Source: CAZGAH01 sp964523295 (GTDB taxonomy: Bacteria; Desulfobacterota; Desulfovibrionia; Desulfovibrionales; Desulfovibrionaceae). From it: 64,000 nt of DNA. A program made the position numbers and the translations under genes. The notes below the pieces were generated by a model. The model made no database searches. It worked only from the letters and a program-made list of their open reading frames with translations, and was not told the DNA's origin. Where the stretch lies: the NCBI GenBank assembly GCA_964523295.1, contig CAZGAH010000013.1:1-64000 (forward strand), in the 5' to 3' direction. Of this stretch, positions 44,225 to 53,611 are shown in pieces (position 1 is the first letter of the stretch; the number at the start of each line of letters is the position of its first letter).

Positions 44225-46339
44225 TCAAGCGGTTGGGGTAACGGGCAGCCGGACGAGAAAGGTCGTGCCCTGACCTTCTTTGGAACTGACGTCGATCGCG
44301 CCACCGTGTTTGTTCACGACGATGTCGTGCGTAATGGCCAGGCCCTGACCCGTCCCCTTGCCCACCGGTTTGGTCGTGAAAAACGGGTCGAATATCTTGT
44401 CGATGTTTTCCGCCTTGATTCCGGTACCCGTATCGATGAAGCTGATTTCGACGACGTTGCCGACATGCTGCGTGCGGATGGTGATGAGCCCCTTTTTTCC
44501 GCTCTCACCGACCACGTCGCGGATGGCGTGACTGGCGTTGACGATGATGTTCAGGAAGACCTGATTGACGTCTCCGGGCAGACAGGTGACCAGGGGCAGG
44601 TCCACCTGGGGCTCGAAGGCGACGTCGGCGACGTATTTCCACTCGTTCTTGGCGATGGTGATGGTCGTCTCCAGGGCCTTGTTGATGTTGACCGCCTTTT
44701 TTTCCTCTGCGCCGGGATGGGCGAAGCTCTTCATGGCCTGGACAATGCCGGCCACGCGGCCCACCCCGTCGAGCGCGCGTTCCACGGCCCGGGGGGCCTC
44801 TTCGCGCAGAAAGGCGATGTCAATCTCCTCGGCGAGTTCCTCAACCCGGCGCACTGGCGCGGAAAAATCAGGGAGCTGCGCAACCTGCTCCAGGAGTGCG
44901 GTCTGCTCCGCGAGCAGTGCGAAGGAGTCGGTCAGCGCCTCCTTGAGAAAGCGGACGCTGTCGCCCGCGTACTGGATCGGCGTATTGATCTCGTGGGCGA
45001 TGCCCGAGGCCAGCAGGCCGATGGACTCCATTTTCTGCGCGATGCCCAGCTGACGTTCGAGGCGTTTCCGTTCGGAAATGTCGAAAAAGACCAAGGCGAC
45101 GCGCTCGTCCCACAGCTCGATGGCGAACCTGTCCACCGGCACGGAATCGCCCCGGGCCGGCGTCAGGATGAATTCGTGGCGCACGGGATCGTCGCGGCGC
45201 GGCGCACAGACCACGGCGCAGGATTTCCCCAGCCAGGGCTCGAGCGTCGCGGCGCAGTCGACGTCGAGCAGCGCCTCCCGCTCGATGCCGAGCAGCTGCC
45301 CGGCTCCCTGGTTGCAGGCCACGACTACGCCGGAGCGCCGGTCCACGATGAGATACGCGGCGCCGATTCCGTCAAGAATGAAGCTCAGCAGCTGCTCGTT
45401 GCGCCGGGCCTCGTCTTCCGCACGGATACGCTCCTGAATCTGTTGGGCGAGCTTCTCGTTCTGTTCGAGGATTTCCCTCGTGCGCGCGGCCACACGCTGT
45501 TCGAGCACCTTGTAGCTGGCTTGCAGCTGTAGGTGCAACTTCCGGAACTCCGTGACGTCGCGGCCCACGGCCTGGAATTCCTGGACTTCGCCCTCAGCTG
45601 TCAGCAGCGCGCGAAAGGTCCATTGAATCCAGCACAGTGCGTCTGAGCATCCCGCGATGGCGACCGTGCTTGTCGCAGTCGGCCGATCCTTGTGCAGCGT
45701 GCCGAGGATCGGGACGACAGAGCCCCGAACTTCCTCGGCCCAGCCCAGAAAGGACGCGACCTCGACCAGGTCCTCCCGGGCGTGACCGGTGAAGCGGCAA
45801 TAGGCCGAGTTCACGAAGGTGAGCGTGCCGTCTGGAAGAAAGCGGCAGATAAGCTCCGACTGATCTTCGATGATATCGCCGAGCAGTTTTTCCTGCCGCT
45901 CCAGTTGCGTGGTCTTGAATTCGAGCAGCGAGGCAATCTGCTTGCGCTCGGCGATTTCTCTGCCCAGGTTGCGGTTTTTTCGTTCTACCTCGCCACTCAG
46001 CCGGGCAAGTTCGAGCCGCGGCATCAGCAGTAGTTTGCGCTCGAACAGCAGCATCACCCCGGCCAGCAGCAGCGTGGACACCCCCAGGGCGAGGGCCAGG
46101 CGCCTGACCAGAATCCAGACCAGCACCTCGTCGTCACCAGCGGAGGAGGGGTCCGGCTCCTGGCCCGGTACGCACGTTCGGGATTCATGGAGTTCGCAGG
46201 CATCGCCGGCGAACTGCCAGACCGCCACGCCGAGCGTGGCCCCCTGGATGAGAATATAGATTCCCAGAAAGAGGGCAAATGCCCAGGCGACGGAGCGCGG
46301 ACGCGGCGCGGACGGGGAGGTGTTGCTTGTCGTGTTCAT
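44225..46339 (-). CDS. Membrane PAS-domain hybrid-less sensor histidine kinase
   Basis: A 704-residue sensor kinase: transmembrane helix 1 (FALFLGIYILIQGATLGVAV), a ~40-residue periplasmic loop with two Cys (DACELHESRTC), transmembrane helix 2, coiled coil, PAS domain (LICRFLPDGTLTFVNSAYCR), long coiled coil and a second PAS (AYLIVDRRSGVVVACN). The kinase core has H-box GIAHEINTPIQYAGD and an ATPase domain (NIIVNASHAIRD, DTGTGIKAENIDKIFDPFFT, GKGTGQGLAI). All catalytic boxes are intact. It probably phosphorylates the two response regulators that follow; the signal is unknown. Confidence 0.92.
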   Translation of the reverse strand: MNTTSNTSPSAPRPRSVAWAFALFLGIYILIQGATLGVAVWQFAGDACELHESRTCVPGQEPDPSSAGDDEVLVWILVRRLALALGVSTLLLAGVMLLFERKLLLMPRLELARLSGEVERKNRNLGREIAERKQIASLLEFKTTQLERQEKLLGDIIEDQSELICRFLPDGTLTFVNSAYCRFTGHAREDLVEVASFLGWAEEVRGSVVPILGTLHKDRPTATSTVAIAGCSDALCWIQWTFRALLTAEGEVQEFQAVGRDVTEFRKLHLQLQASYKVLEQRVAARTREILEQNEKLAQQIQERIRAEDEARRNEQLLSFILDGIGAAYLIVDRRSGVVVACNQGAGQLLGIEREALLDVDCAATLEPWLGKSCAVVCAPRRDDPVRHEFILTPARGDSVPVDRFAIELWDERVALVFFDISERKRLERQLGIAQKMESIGLLASGIAHEINTPIQYAGDSVRFLKEALTDSFALLAEQTALLEQVAQLPDFSAPVRRVEELAEEIDIAFLREEAPRAVERALDGVGRVAGIVQAMKSFAHPGAEEKKAVNINKALETTITIAKNEWKYVADVAFEPQVDLPLVTCLPGDVNQVFLNIIVNASHAIRDVVGESGKKGLITIRTQHVGNVVEISFIDTGTGIKAENIDKIFDPFFTTKPVGKGTGQGLAITHDIVVNKHGGAIDVSSKEGQGTTFLVRLPVTPTA

Positions 46340-46561
46340 TTTGGTATGTATGCACGACGCACGCAACAGACGACCGAATGCGGTTGTCCTCTATTGCGTC
46401 TGCTCCATTCCATACATCGGGAGCCCCCCTTCGGCAAGGGGGTATTGCTGTTGCGCACGGTCATTCATTGCCGCAACGGACGCAGGATGGACGTCGTGCG
46501 CCTTCCGGCCTGTTCGCCTGAACCGCGCGGGATGACGGGAGGAAAGGGAACCCTTCGGATA

Positions 46562-47716
46562 TCACATCGCCCGGACGTACAGACGCCGCACCTCGTCCGG
46601 GTCGAGCGGTCGCAGCAGACCGGGGCGGCCGTGATGAAGGGCGAAGCGCTCCACGTTCGCGGCCAGATCGTCCGCGTCGCGCGTGTTCAGGCCCAGGTCG
46701 GAAAGACGCGTCGGCAAGTCCCAGGCCGCGAGCGTGGCCTCGAATCCGGCAAGGCCGGAGGCCGCGTCGTCGCGCTGCCAGACCTCGCGCGCCCAGCGTT
46801 CGAAGATGGCCGGCCGGTCCGGGCCGACCAGCCGCATCCAGGCCGGCAGCAGCGCCGCCACGGCCCGCGCGTGCGCTATGAAGGGAAACAGCGCGCCCAC
46901 GCTGTGCGCCAGGCAATGCGCCGTCCAGTCGCCGCGGCCCAGTCCGGCAGCGGGAATCCCGCCCAAGGCCAGGCTCGCGGCCCAGACCAGGCTGGAGCGC
47001 GCGTCGCGGTCCTCGGGGTCGGTCCGTAAGCGCCCGGCGCAGCGGAGTATCGTACGTTGCAGGCTTTCGTTGAGCGCCAGTGTCGCCTCCTGGTCCGTCC
47101 CGGCGACGTAGTGTTCGAGGAGATGCGCCAGGGCATCCAGGGCGCCCTGCGCGGTCAAGGCCCAGGGAAGCCCGGCCTGCAGATCGGGATCGATGCAGGC
47201 GGCCAGGGGAAACAGCGCCGGTCCCTTGATGCCCCACTTGCAGCGCTCGTCGGCGTTGCGCAGGATCGCGCTGCAATTGCACTCCGAGCCCGAGCCGGAC
47301 AGGGTCGGCACGGCGACAATCGGCAGGGCTTGCCGGATTTCCTGCCGCGCCGTGAACAGGGACCAGGGGTCCTCCACGTACGCGGCCGCCGCGGCAACCT
47401 TGGCCGCGTCGATCACACTGCCGCCGCCCAGGGCCACGAGCGCATCCGCCCGAAACTCCCTGACCAGGGCGACCAGCTCGCGCACCATCGCGAGCGTGGG
47501 GTCCGGCGCCACGCCCTGAAACCCGGTCCAGACCAGGTCCGCCCGGTCAAGCGACGAAACGACGCGTTCCCAGGCACCGTTGCACCGCGCCGACTCCCTG
47601 CCACACGCGAGCACAACCCTGCCAACCCCGCGCCCACAGAGCCGCCGCCCGACACGCTCCAGCGCCTTGCGTCCGAAGGTTACGGCTACGGGGTTATGGT
47701 AATGGAAGTCTTTCAT
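46562..47716 (-). CDS. Iron-containing alcohol dehydrogenase (BDH/YqhD-like)
   Basis: Type III alcohol dehydrogenase, 384 residues, starting MKDFHYHNPVAVTFG. The nucleotide-binding loop is LVALGGGSVIDAAK. Metal ligands are seen as D and H in LDALAHLLEHYV and two His in AHCLAHSVGALFPFIAHARA. These enzymes reduce aldehydes or oxidise alcohols with NAD(P)H; the NCSAILRN region resembles butanol dehydrogenase/YqhD types. The gene is single and separated from the signalling operon by 222 bp. Confidence 0.92.
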   Translation of the reverse strand: MKDFHYHNPVAVTFGRKALERVGRRLCGRGVGRVVLACGRESARCNGAWERVVSSLDRADLVWTGFQGVAPDPTLAMVRELVALVREFRADALVALGGGSVIDAAKVAAAAAYVEDPWSLFTARQEIRQALPIVAVPTLSGSGSECNCSAILRNADERCKWGIKGPALFPLAACIDPDLQAGLPWALTAQGALDALAHLLEHYVAGTDQEATLALNESLQRTILRCAGRLRTDPEDRDARSSLVWAASLALGGIPAAGLGRGDWTAHCLAHSVGALFPFIAHARAVAALLPAWMRLVGPDRPAIFERWAREVWQRDDAASGLAGFEATLAAWDLPTRLSDLGLNTRDADDLAANVERFALHHGRPGLLRPLDPDEVRRLYVRAM

Positions 47717-48014
47717 GGGGTGTATGCGTGGTGAATGCTCTGTGCAGGGCGCGCGCACTCTTTATTGCCTGCATAAGCCCTTGCGAAGCAATATGCTGTA
47801 AGGCGTGCTCGGTGTAATTGCAGGGCATAACAATTCAATTGTGTCGTGTCGCTATTAAGCCGAGCGCATTTTTACGAAATTTAATAAAAAATTATGAGAT
47901 AGTCATTCTGGTCTATTTCCTAAAAAAATATTATTTATTTCGAGTTCAACTTGAAAAATTGATATTTGCATGGATTGTGTTGTTGAAAAAAATAGTAAAT
48001 GTTGTCAAAAAAAG
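47717..48014. other. AT-rich intergenic region beside the ATPase/TOPRIM pair
   Basis: Roughly 300 bases without a gene. From about 47815 the DNA becomes extremely AT-rich (line 47881: 10 of 60 G/C), in sharp contrast to the GC-rich dehydrogenase gene on its left. A long open frame on the plus strand (47818-48231) runs antisense through the next gene and is not credible. The composition suggests imported DNA. Confidence 0.55.
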
Positions 48015-48572
48015 CTATAATTTTACAAGCGCTCTAATTCCGGAGATAAGAGCATTGAAGCTCTTGGAACAATTCTTGTCAACATTTAAAAAAGGAGCTA
48101 TCGCGCGCGAACCTGCTACTTTATCATACGCATTGTCGCTCAAATTCCGGAGTTCATCCGCGGGGTTACTCAATGTATCGGGATTTCGGAATTTGCGTTT
48201 CTTTTGCTGTGCTTTCAGACTTTTCAAATGAAGCCCCTGTTCTACGGCTGTGAGATCACCAAGATAGAAACTCTCTAATTCGCGACAGGCAATCCGAACC
48301 AATACATCCTTTCGCCCTGCTTCGTGGCAAAGGGCGACCAATCGTTTCTTAATATCCATGCAATCACCTGCGTCCTGGTCTCTCATAACAACAAAAACAG
48401 ATTCAGGGAGTCGCCATCCGCGCAGTTTATTTTTCAGATTTTTTTCCAGATCCTGCTTTCCACGAAAGAAACGGAACGCAACCTGAACATTGGCAGGAAG
48501 CACGCGCGGCAACACCCCTTCGAGCATTTCTTTTGCAGACGGCTCTTCAAGAAAAAAGACAATGGTTTTCAT
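48015..48572 (-). CDS. DUF4276/TOPRIM-like protein, partner of the AAA ATPase
   Basis: A 185-residue protein resembling the DUF4276 family, which has a TOPRIM-like fold: an N-terminal acidic strand-turn (VFFLEEPSAKEML), then VFVVMRDQDAGDC with the Asp-rich metal motif, then CRELESFYLGD. The start codon overlaps the stop of the upstream ATPase (ATGA), so the two are translated together. Paired ATPase-TOPRIM genes are seen in OLD-like, PARIS and Abi-type defence systems; here a nuclease role is inferred. The 3' part of the gene and its flank are AT-rich compared with the ATPase gene. Confidence 0.75.
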   Translation of the reverse strand: MKTIVFFLEEPSAKEMLEGVLPRVLPANVQVAFRFFRGKQDLEKNLKNKLRGWRLPESVFVVMRDQDAGDCMDIKKRLVALCHEAGRKDVLVRIACRELESFYLGDLTAVEQGLHLKSLKAQQKKRKFRNPDTLSNPADELRNLSDNAYDKVAGSRAIAPFLNVDKNCSKSFNALISGIRALVKL

Positions 48573-49756
48573 CGGGGATCGGCTCCTTCGAAAAAGCCCT
48601 GTTCCCAGAGATACCCCATCTGGTCCCCCTCGGCCATGTAGGCGGCGAGTTGCTTGTCCTCTCTGGCCCTGCGCACCTGGGTGTAGCCGTCTCCCTTCAG
48701 TAGCCAGAAAACCTCTTCCAGCCGGGCGGCATTGAGGAAATCCGGAGAATGGGTGGACACGAAAACCTGCCCGCCCCGGTTGGCATAGCTGCGAAATTCC
48801 TCGGCAAGCTCCCACAACAGCTTCGGGTAGAGCTGGTTTTCCGGCTCTTCCACGCATAACAAGGGATGAGGATTCGGATCGTACAACAGCGTCAGGTAGG
48901 CCAGCATCTTGATGGTGCCATCGGAGACATAGCGCGCGAGAAAAGGGTCTTCGAACGCGCCATCCTGAAATTTCAAGAGAACCCGCCCCTCCAGGGTGGT
49001 CTTCGACTCGACATGGCTGATTCCGGGTACACGCATTCGAAGCAGCGAGAGTATCTTGTCGAAGGTTTCTCTTTTTTCCCTATAGAGATACTCGATTACC
49101 AGGGAGAGATTTTCGCCCTCACGGGACAGATGCTCGGCGTATCCGGCCTCTTGTTCGGGTCGGGCCTTGCTGATGTGAAAATCCGAGATGTGCCAGTTTT
49201 CGATGAGATTGCCGAGGGCCATGACTGCCGGAAAGCGTTCGAACTGAGCCAGGCCCTTGATGGCCAAAATGTCGGCTGATTTCAGGGATTGTTCTTCCCG
49301 GTTCAACTCGTTGACATCGTTAACGTCAGCCAGTTCATTGGTGACCGCGACGCCCTTGCCACGCGAAAATTTCAGGAAATGCCACGGCTGGCCGCTGCTG
49401 CCTCGCCGGTATTTAAGAATCTCCCGTTCGACGATCGCCTTGCCATGTTCTTCGTTTATTTGCAGAAAATAGGTCGTGAGCGGGCTGTCCCTGGCGGTGC
49501 GAAACTTCAATTCGATTTCGATCGGGCCTTCGGCATTCCTGCTGCGCACTTCCCTGAAACCACGGCTGCCGCCCAGTTTCGCCAGGGCCACCGTGACGTT
49601 GCTGGTCATCGCGTCGCGCAGGAATTCGAAAACCTGAAAGATCGTGGACTTGCCCGTACCGTTTGCCCCGACGAAGATGCAGAACCTCGGCAGGTCGGCC
49701 AGCTCGGCGTCTTTGAACGACTTGAAGTTCTTCAGCCGGATCGATTCGATTGTCAT
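48569..49756 (-). CDS. OLD-like AAA (AAA_21) ATPase
   Basis: A 395-residue SMC/ABC-type ATPase: IRLKNFKSFKDAELADLP, Walker A GANGTGKST (about residues 30-38), signature and Walker B region LLCVEEPENQLYPKLLWELAEEF, and the switch His in VFVSTHSPDFLNA. These ATPases sense or gate a partner effector in several anti-phage systems. It is translationally coupled to the TOPRIM-like gene. Sequence alone does not assign it to a named system. Confidence 0.85.
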   Translation of the reverse strand: MTIESIRLKNFKSFKDAELADLPRFCIFVGANGTGKSTIFQVFEFLRDAMTSNVTVALAKLGGSRGFREVRSRNAEGPIEIELKFRTARDSPLTTYFLQINEEHGKAIVEREILKYRRGSSGQPWHFLKFSRGKGVAVTNELADVNDVNELNREEQSLKSADILAIKGLAQFERFPAVMALGNLIENWHISDFHISKARPEQEAGYAEHLSREGENLSLVIEYLYREKRETFDKILSLLRMRVPGISHVESKTTLEGRVLLKFQDGAFEDPFLARYVSDGTIKMLAYLTLLYDPNPHPLLCVEEPENQLYPKLLWELAEEFRSYANRGGQVFVSTHSPDFLNAARLEEVFWLLKGDGYTQVRRAREDKQLAAYMAEGDQMGYLWEQGFFEGADPR

Positions 49757-49821
49757 CGCAGCCTCGTCATTCTCCTTCCGACGCCCCGGCCCTGTCCCTG
49801 CCTGCGCGGCCCGTCACGTGT

Positions 49822-51277
49822 TCAGGACAGCAGCGCCTGTGCGAAGTCCTGGCCATTGAAGGGGCGCAGGTCTTCCATCTTTTCGCCCAGGCCCACGTAG
49901 GTGATGGGCACGCCGTATTGCAGGGTCACGGCCACGACCACGCCGCCCTTGGCCGTGCCGTCGAGCTTGGTCAGCACGATCTCGTCCACGCCCACGCCCT
50001 CCTTGAACAGTTTGGTCTGCGAGAGTGCGTTCTGTCCGGTGGTGGCGTCGATGACCAGTACCGAGCGGTGCGGGGCGCCGGGGTGTTTTTTGGCCAGCAC
50101 GGCCTTGATCTTGCGCAGTTCGTCCATCAGATTGGATTTGGTGTGCAGGCGGCCGGCGGTATCGACCAGAAGCAGGTCGTAGCCGTCCTTGAGGGCCAGG
50201 TCCATGGCCTCGAAGGCCACGGCCGCGGGATCGGCGCCCTGGGTTTTGGCGTAGAAGCCGGCGCCCGTGCGCTGCGCCCAGATGGCCAGCTGTTCGATGG
50301 CGGCCGCCCGAAAGGTGTCCCCGGCCGCGATGAGCACCTTGCGCCCGCGCATCTGTTCCCGGTGGGCGAGCTTGGCGATGGTGGTCGTCTTGCCCACGCC
50401 GTTGACGCCGATGAGCAGGACCACCTCGGGCGGATTGACGGCCGCGATGCGTTTGGGCGTCTTGAAGACCTCCTCCAGCTCGGCGCGCATCAGTTCCTTG
50501 AAGCCGGAGGCCTCGGTCACGCCGCTTTTCCGCGCCCGCTCGCGCAGGTTTTGCGTCAATCGGGTCGTGGCTTCGTAGCCCACGTCGGCGGTGATCAGTA
50601 TCTCCTCGAGTTCGTCCCAGAACGCGGCGTCGAGCGTGGCGTGCGTCGAGAGCAGGCCGTCGATGCGGCGGGNNNNNNNNNNNNNNNNNNNNNNNNNNNN
50701 NNNNNNNNNNNNNNNNNNNNNNNNNNNNNNNNNNNNNCTCGTCCTCCTCGTCTTCCAGGTCCAGGGCCAGTGCCAGGCGATATTGCAGCTCGGAGCGGAA
50801 CTCGGCCAGCTCCTCGTAGCCCATGTTCTCCAGCCAGGTGCGGAACCGGGCGATAAAATCCCCGGCCTCGGCCTGCGGCGCCTCCAGTGCCTGAAACAGA
50901 AAGCCCAGGCGCTCCCATAGCTCTGGTCCGGCGCCCTCCACGTCGCGGAGCACGATGTCCAGCCAGACCGACAACCGCGGCTCGGCCTCGCGCAGGGCCA
51001 GCGTCAGCTCCGTCTGCCAGGGCTGCGCCCCGGGGGGCGAAACGGTCGCCTCCGCCGGGGCCGGGGCAGGGGGCGTGGCGGCAACGTCAGGCTGCGCGGT
51101 CGCTTTTTCAGGTGCGGTCTCCGGCGCGACGGGCGAGACCGCGACGGGCTGGACGGCTGCCGTCACCGGTTCGGGCACCGTCGTCTCGACCGCCGCCTCC
51201 GCAGTCGTCTCCGGCGTTACCGGTTCCGTGGTCTCTTTGCGGGACCAGAGTTTCTTTATTTTGGAGAAAAAGCCCAT
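49822..51277 (-). CDS. ftsY: Signal recognition particle receptor FtsY, interrupted by an N gap
   Basis: FtsY docks SRP-ribosome complexes at the inner membrane. The N-terminus MGFFSKIKKLWSRK is followed by a long acidic/Pro-Ala-rich A domain, then after the 65-N gap the NG domain with GVNGVGKTTTIAKLA, LVDTAGRLHTKSNL and TKLDGTAKGG. Everything needed for GTPase function is present. The frame differs on the two sides of the gap (50673-50737), which replaces part of the A/N-domain boundary. AGGAG precedes the ATG at 51277. Confidence 0.95.
50673..50737. other. Assembly gap (65 N) inside ftsY
   Basis: Sixty-five Ns in the acidic, repetitive A domain of ftsY; the coding phase is not conserved across it, so the length is an estimate. 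Confidence 0.95.
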
Positions 51278-51573
51278 TGTCGCGCGCTCCTGTTCTTGTT
51301 GTGTTCGCCGTGTCATTGCCCAGATGCACGACGTCGTCAAGTCGGGACCCGCGCGGAGTGGCGGCCTCCTGCCCGGCGGATTCGGGCGATGGCGCGGGGT
51401 GACGAAGGCCTGGCAATACAGTTCGTCGGCGTTTGTATGGCTACGGCGAAATCCCCGCAGTCCGGGACTGTACAACCGTCCTGGCATGGATTAGGAACAG
51501 TCTGCCGGGTAAGCGTCGGCACCGCGCGTGCGGGGCTTTCCGGCATACTCATTACCACGCACAAGGAGACGAT

Positions 51574-52125
51574 ATGGCTGATCCTAAACAGTTTACCCTT
51601 TTTTCCGGCGGCGCCAACGGGGCGGAAACCGAGTTCGGCGTTCTGGCGGAACAGTACGGGGTTCAAGAGGTCAATTACAGCTTCGAGGGCCATCAACACG
51701 AGCGCGTCCGGGGCCTGCGCGTGCTTACGCCCGAGGAACTCGCCCGCAAGGATGTCAGCCTGGCCTATGTTTCCCGGCTGCTCGGCCGGCGCTTTTCCGA
51801 CGCGCCCATGATGCGCAAGGTGCTCCAGACCATCATGTATCAGGTCGATGCCGGGCTCGAGGTTTTCGTCATCGGCGCCGTCCAGTCCGACGGCACGGTC
51901 AAGGGCGGCACTGGCTGGGGCGCCGAGTTCGCCAAGATATGCAACAAGCCGCTCTTCGTCTTCGACCAGGGCAAGGACGGCTGGTTCACCTGGACCGACG
52001 ACCTCTGGCGCCCCGTGGCCGAGCCGGTGGTTTCGCAGGCGCATTTCACCGGCACGGGCACCCGCTTCATCGAAGCCAACGGCAAGCAGGCCCTGGCTGG
52101 GCTGTTCAAGCGGTCGTTCGCCTGA
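51574..52125 (+). CDS. SLOG-like Rossmann-fold protein
   Basis: A 183-residue protein with an N-terminal FSGGANGAETEFG and a later VKGGTGWGAEFAKICNKPLF, a pattern like SLOG/YspA-type Rossmann folds that bind nucleotide-derived ligands (GG-x-GA[DE]). AAGGAG lies 5 bp upstream of ATG 51574. Function is unknown; SLOG domains are often sensors in NAD- or nucleotide-based systems. The gene is followed by a terminator-like hairpin. Confidence 0.65.
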   Translation: MADPKQFTLFSGGANGAETEFGVLAEQYGVQEVNYSFEGHQHERVRGLRVLTPEELARKDVSLAYVSRLLGRRFSDAPMMRKVLQTIMYQVDAGLEVFVIGAVQSDGTVKGGTGWGAEFAKICNKPLFVFDQGKDGWFTWTDDLWRPVAEPVVSQAHFTGTGTRFIEANGKQALAGLFKRSFA

Positions 52126-52449
52126 GCCTGCAGGAAGGCAATCGGGCCAGGCGGATGCGACGATCCGACCGGTTGCCTTTCCCGGGTAAATGCTGCCTCC
52201 CGCGGATGGGCCAGGAGTTGCTGCGGAGAGAGAGCTTGTCGGCCTTTTAACGTTGCTGTTCTGAATGCTGCGTAGACTGCGAAGCTGTGTGTTGTTCGAC
52301 GTTGTGCAATGGGGTGGAAAGCTGCAAGGAAACAGGACGCGCGCAGTGCAGGCTTGCAATGAGCATGCGCCAGAGCCTGTATATCGTCTTCGGCCGACGT
52401 GCTTGCGAACACGCATGAACTGACGTCATCCCGGAAGGGGGGAAGGAAC
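52126..52449. other. Intergenic region upstream of the exported CHAT cluster
   Basis: 324 bases with no gene. It starts with the hairpin that ends the SLOG-like gene; the rest (52190-52440) should contain the promoter of the exported cluster, but no clear -35/-10 or sigma-54 element was recognised. A GGGGGGAAGGAAC ribosome binding site precedes the next ATG. Confidence 0.5.
52135..52180 (+). terminator. Terminator-like hairpin after the SLOG-like gene
   Basis: Arms AAGGCAATCGG (52135-52145) and CCGGTTGCCTTT (52169-52180) pair with one wobble, closed by a 23-base loop and followed by a short T run. The long loop weakens the call. Confidence 0.45.
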
Positions 52450-53457
52450 ATGAAGCGCAAACGTTTTCTTCGCTACGGACTGGCCATTCTGCTTATGCTC
52501 AGCTGTGCCGTGGTCATTGCCACGACCGGGCAGAAGGGCTCCGGGGTTTTCACCTCGGCGGCTGCCTCGGAGGTCAAATCCACCAACGTCATGGTCCAGA
52601 GCGTGGACCAGCTGACCGTGGCGGACGTCGGACCCACGAAAAGCGACCAGAAGAAGGCGGCAGCGCCCAAGAAGAAGAAAAAGCGCAAGGCACAGGAGAC
52701 ACCCGAACCCGAAGCGACCGCCGAGGCCGCACCGGCTGCCGATTTCAACCTCGACGCCAAGACGAACGAGTTTGCCGCCGCCATCGAACGCACCGAGCAG
52801 GACCGGATGGCCCACAAGAAGGTCAGCGACGGCACCAAGGCTGACGTGCTGCGCCTGAAGGACGAACTCGTGGCCCACTACAAGGCCAAGGCCGAGGCGG
52901 CGCGCGTTGCCGGTAACCCGGATCTCGTGCTCCAGTGCGAAAACGCGATCAAGAAGTACGAGGCCGTGGCCCGCATCGTGGTCAAGGACAACATCGAGAG
53001 CGCCGACATCGAGGCCTTGAAGACGGTCACCAATCCCGAGTACGTGCAATACAACGCCACGCTGAAAAAGCAGGACAAGCAGACTATCACCGCCGAGCAG
53101 AAGACCTATCTGCAGCAGCGCGTGGCCGCCTATTTCCAGGAAACCATGCGCCTGTTCCTGCAACTGCTCGATGTCGTCTATTCGCTGCTCTCGCAGGCCA
53201 GCCATGCGGCCAGCGATCCGGTCGGCTTTGCCGTGGGCTGCGCCACCACGGCTATTGTCCGCGCCGCGCAAGGCCAGGACATGGTGCCCGAGCTGACCCT
53301 GCTGCGCACGATCGTTCCCCTGCTCAAGATGAGCACCGATAACTACAAGATGACCCTGGCCAACCTCCAGGCCCTGACCGGCGAAGGTCCCGGCTACAGC
53401 GGCCCGGCAACCGCGTCGGAGGTTGATAAGGGTTGGAAGCCGCCCACAGAGCGATAG
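52450..53457 (+). CDS. Exported Lys/Ala-rich helical protein, unknown
   Basis: A 335-residue protein with an N-terminal signal or anchor helix (residues ~7-24, LRYGLAILLMLSCAVVIATT). A basic, Pro/Ala-rich region (KKAAAPKKKKKRKAQ, about 75-90) follows, then a long helical domain (about 100-320). No known motif. The ATG at 52450 is supported by GGAAGG. It is the first gene of the exported cluster; the 154-bp gap before the CHAT gene leaves co-transcription open. Confidence 0.6.
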   Translation: MKRKRFLRYGLAILLMLSCAVVIATTGQKGSGVFTSAAASEVKSTNVMVQSVDQLTVADVGPTKSDQKKAAAPKKKKKRKAQETPEPEATAEAAPAADFNLDAKTNEFAAAIERTEQDRMAHKKVSDGTKADVLRLKDELVAHYKAKAEAARVAGNPDLVLQCENAIKKYEAVARIVVKDNIESADIEALKTVTNPEYVQYNATLKKQDKQTITAEQKTYLQQRVAAYFQETMRLFLQLLDVVYSLLSQASHAASDPVGFAVGCATTAIVRAAQGQDMVPELTLLRTIVPLLKMSTDNYKMTLANLQALTGEGPGYSGPATASEVDKGWKPPTER

Positions 53458-53611
53458 GTCGGAATCTCCCAGCGGAGCGTCGGGAAAAATCTGCTGCATT
53501 ATTTTGAAAAGTGTGGTAGATGAAAATTGCCCGGCGCTCCCGGGCTGCATCTGCACCTGAACGAGTCTGCCCGATCAACGTCCGGAAACGACAACCTGGG
53601 CTGGTGACGCC

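Noticed and set aside
41895..47716. A third RADAR component (RdrC or RdrD) downstream of rdrB
   Set aside because: The downstream genes are on the opposite strand and are clearly response regulators, a kinase and a dehydrogenase; none has SLATT or Csx27-like features.
47818..48231. 137-residue plus-strand frame overlapping the TOPRIM-like gene
   Set aside because: It runs antisense to a coupled, motif-bearing gene and through AT-rich DNA where long random frames are not informative; no ribosome binding site.
48015..49756. Naming the ATPase/TOPRIM pair PARIS (AriA-AriB)
   Set aside because: The small partner looks like DUF4276, not DUF4435, and I cannot run a profile search; only the general ATPase-TOPRIM architecture is supported.
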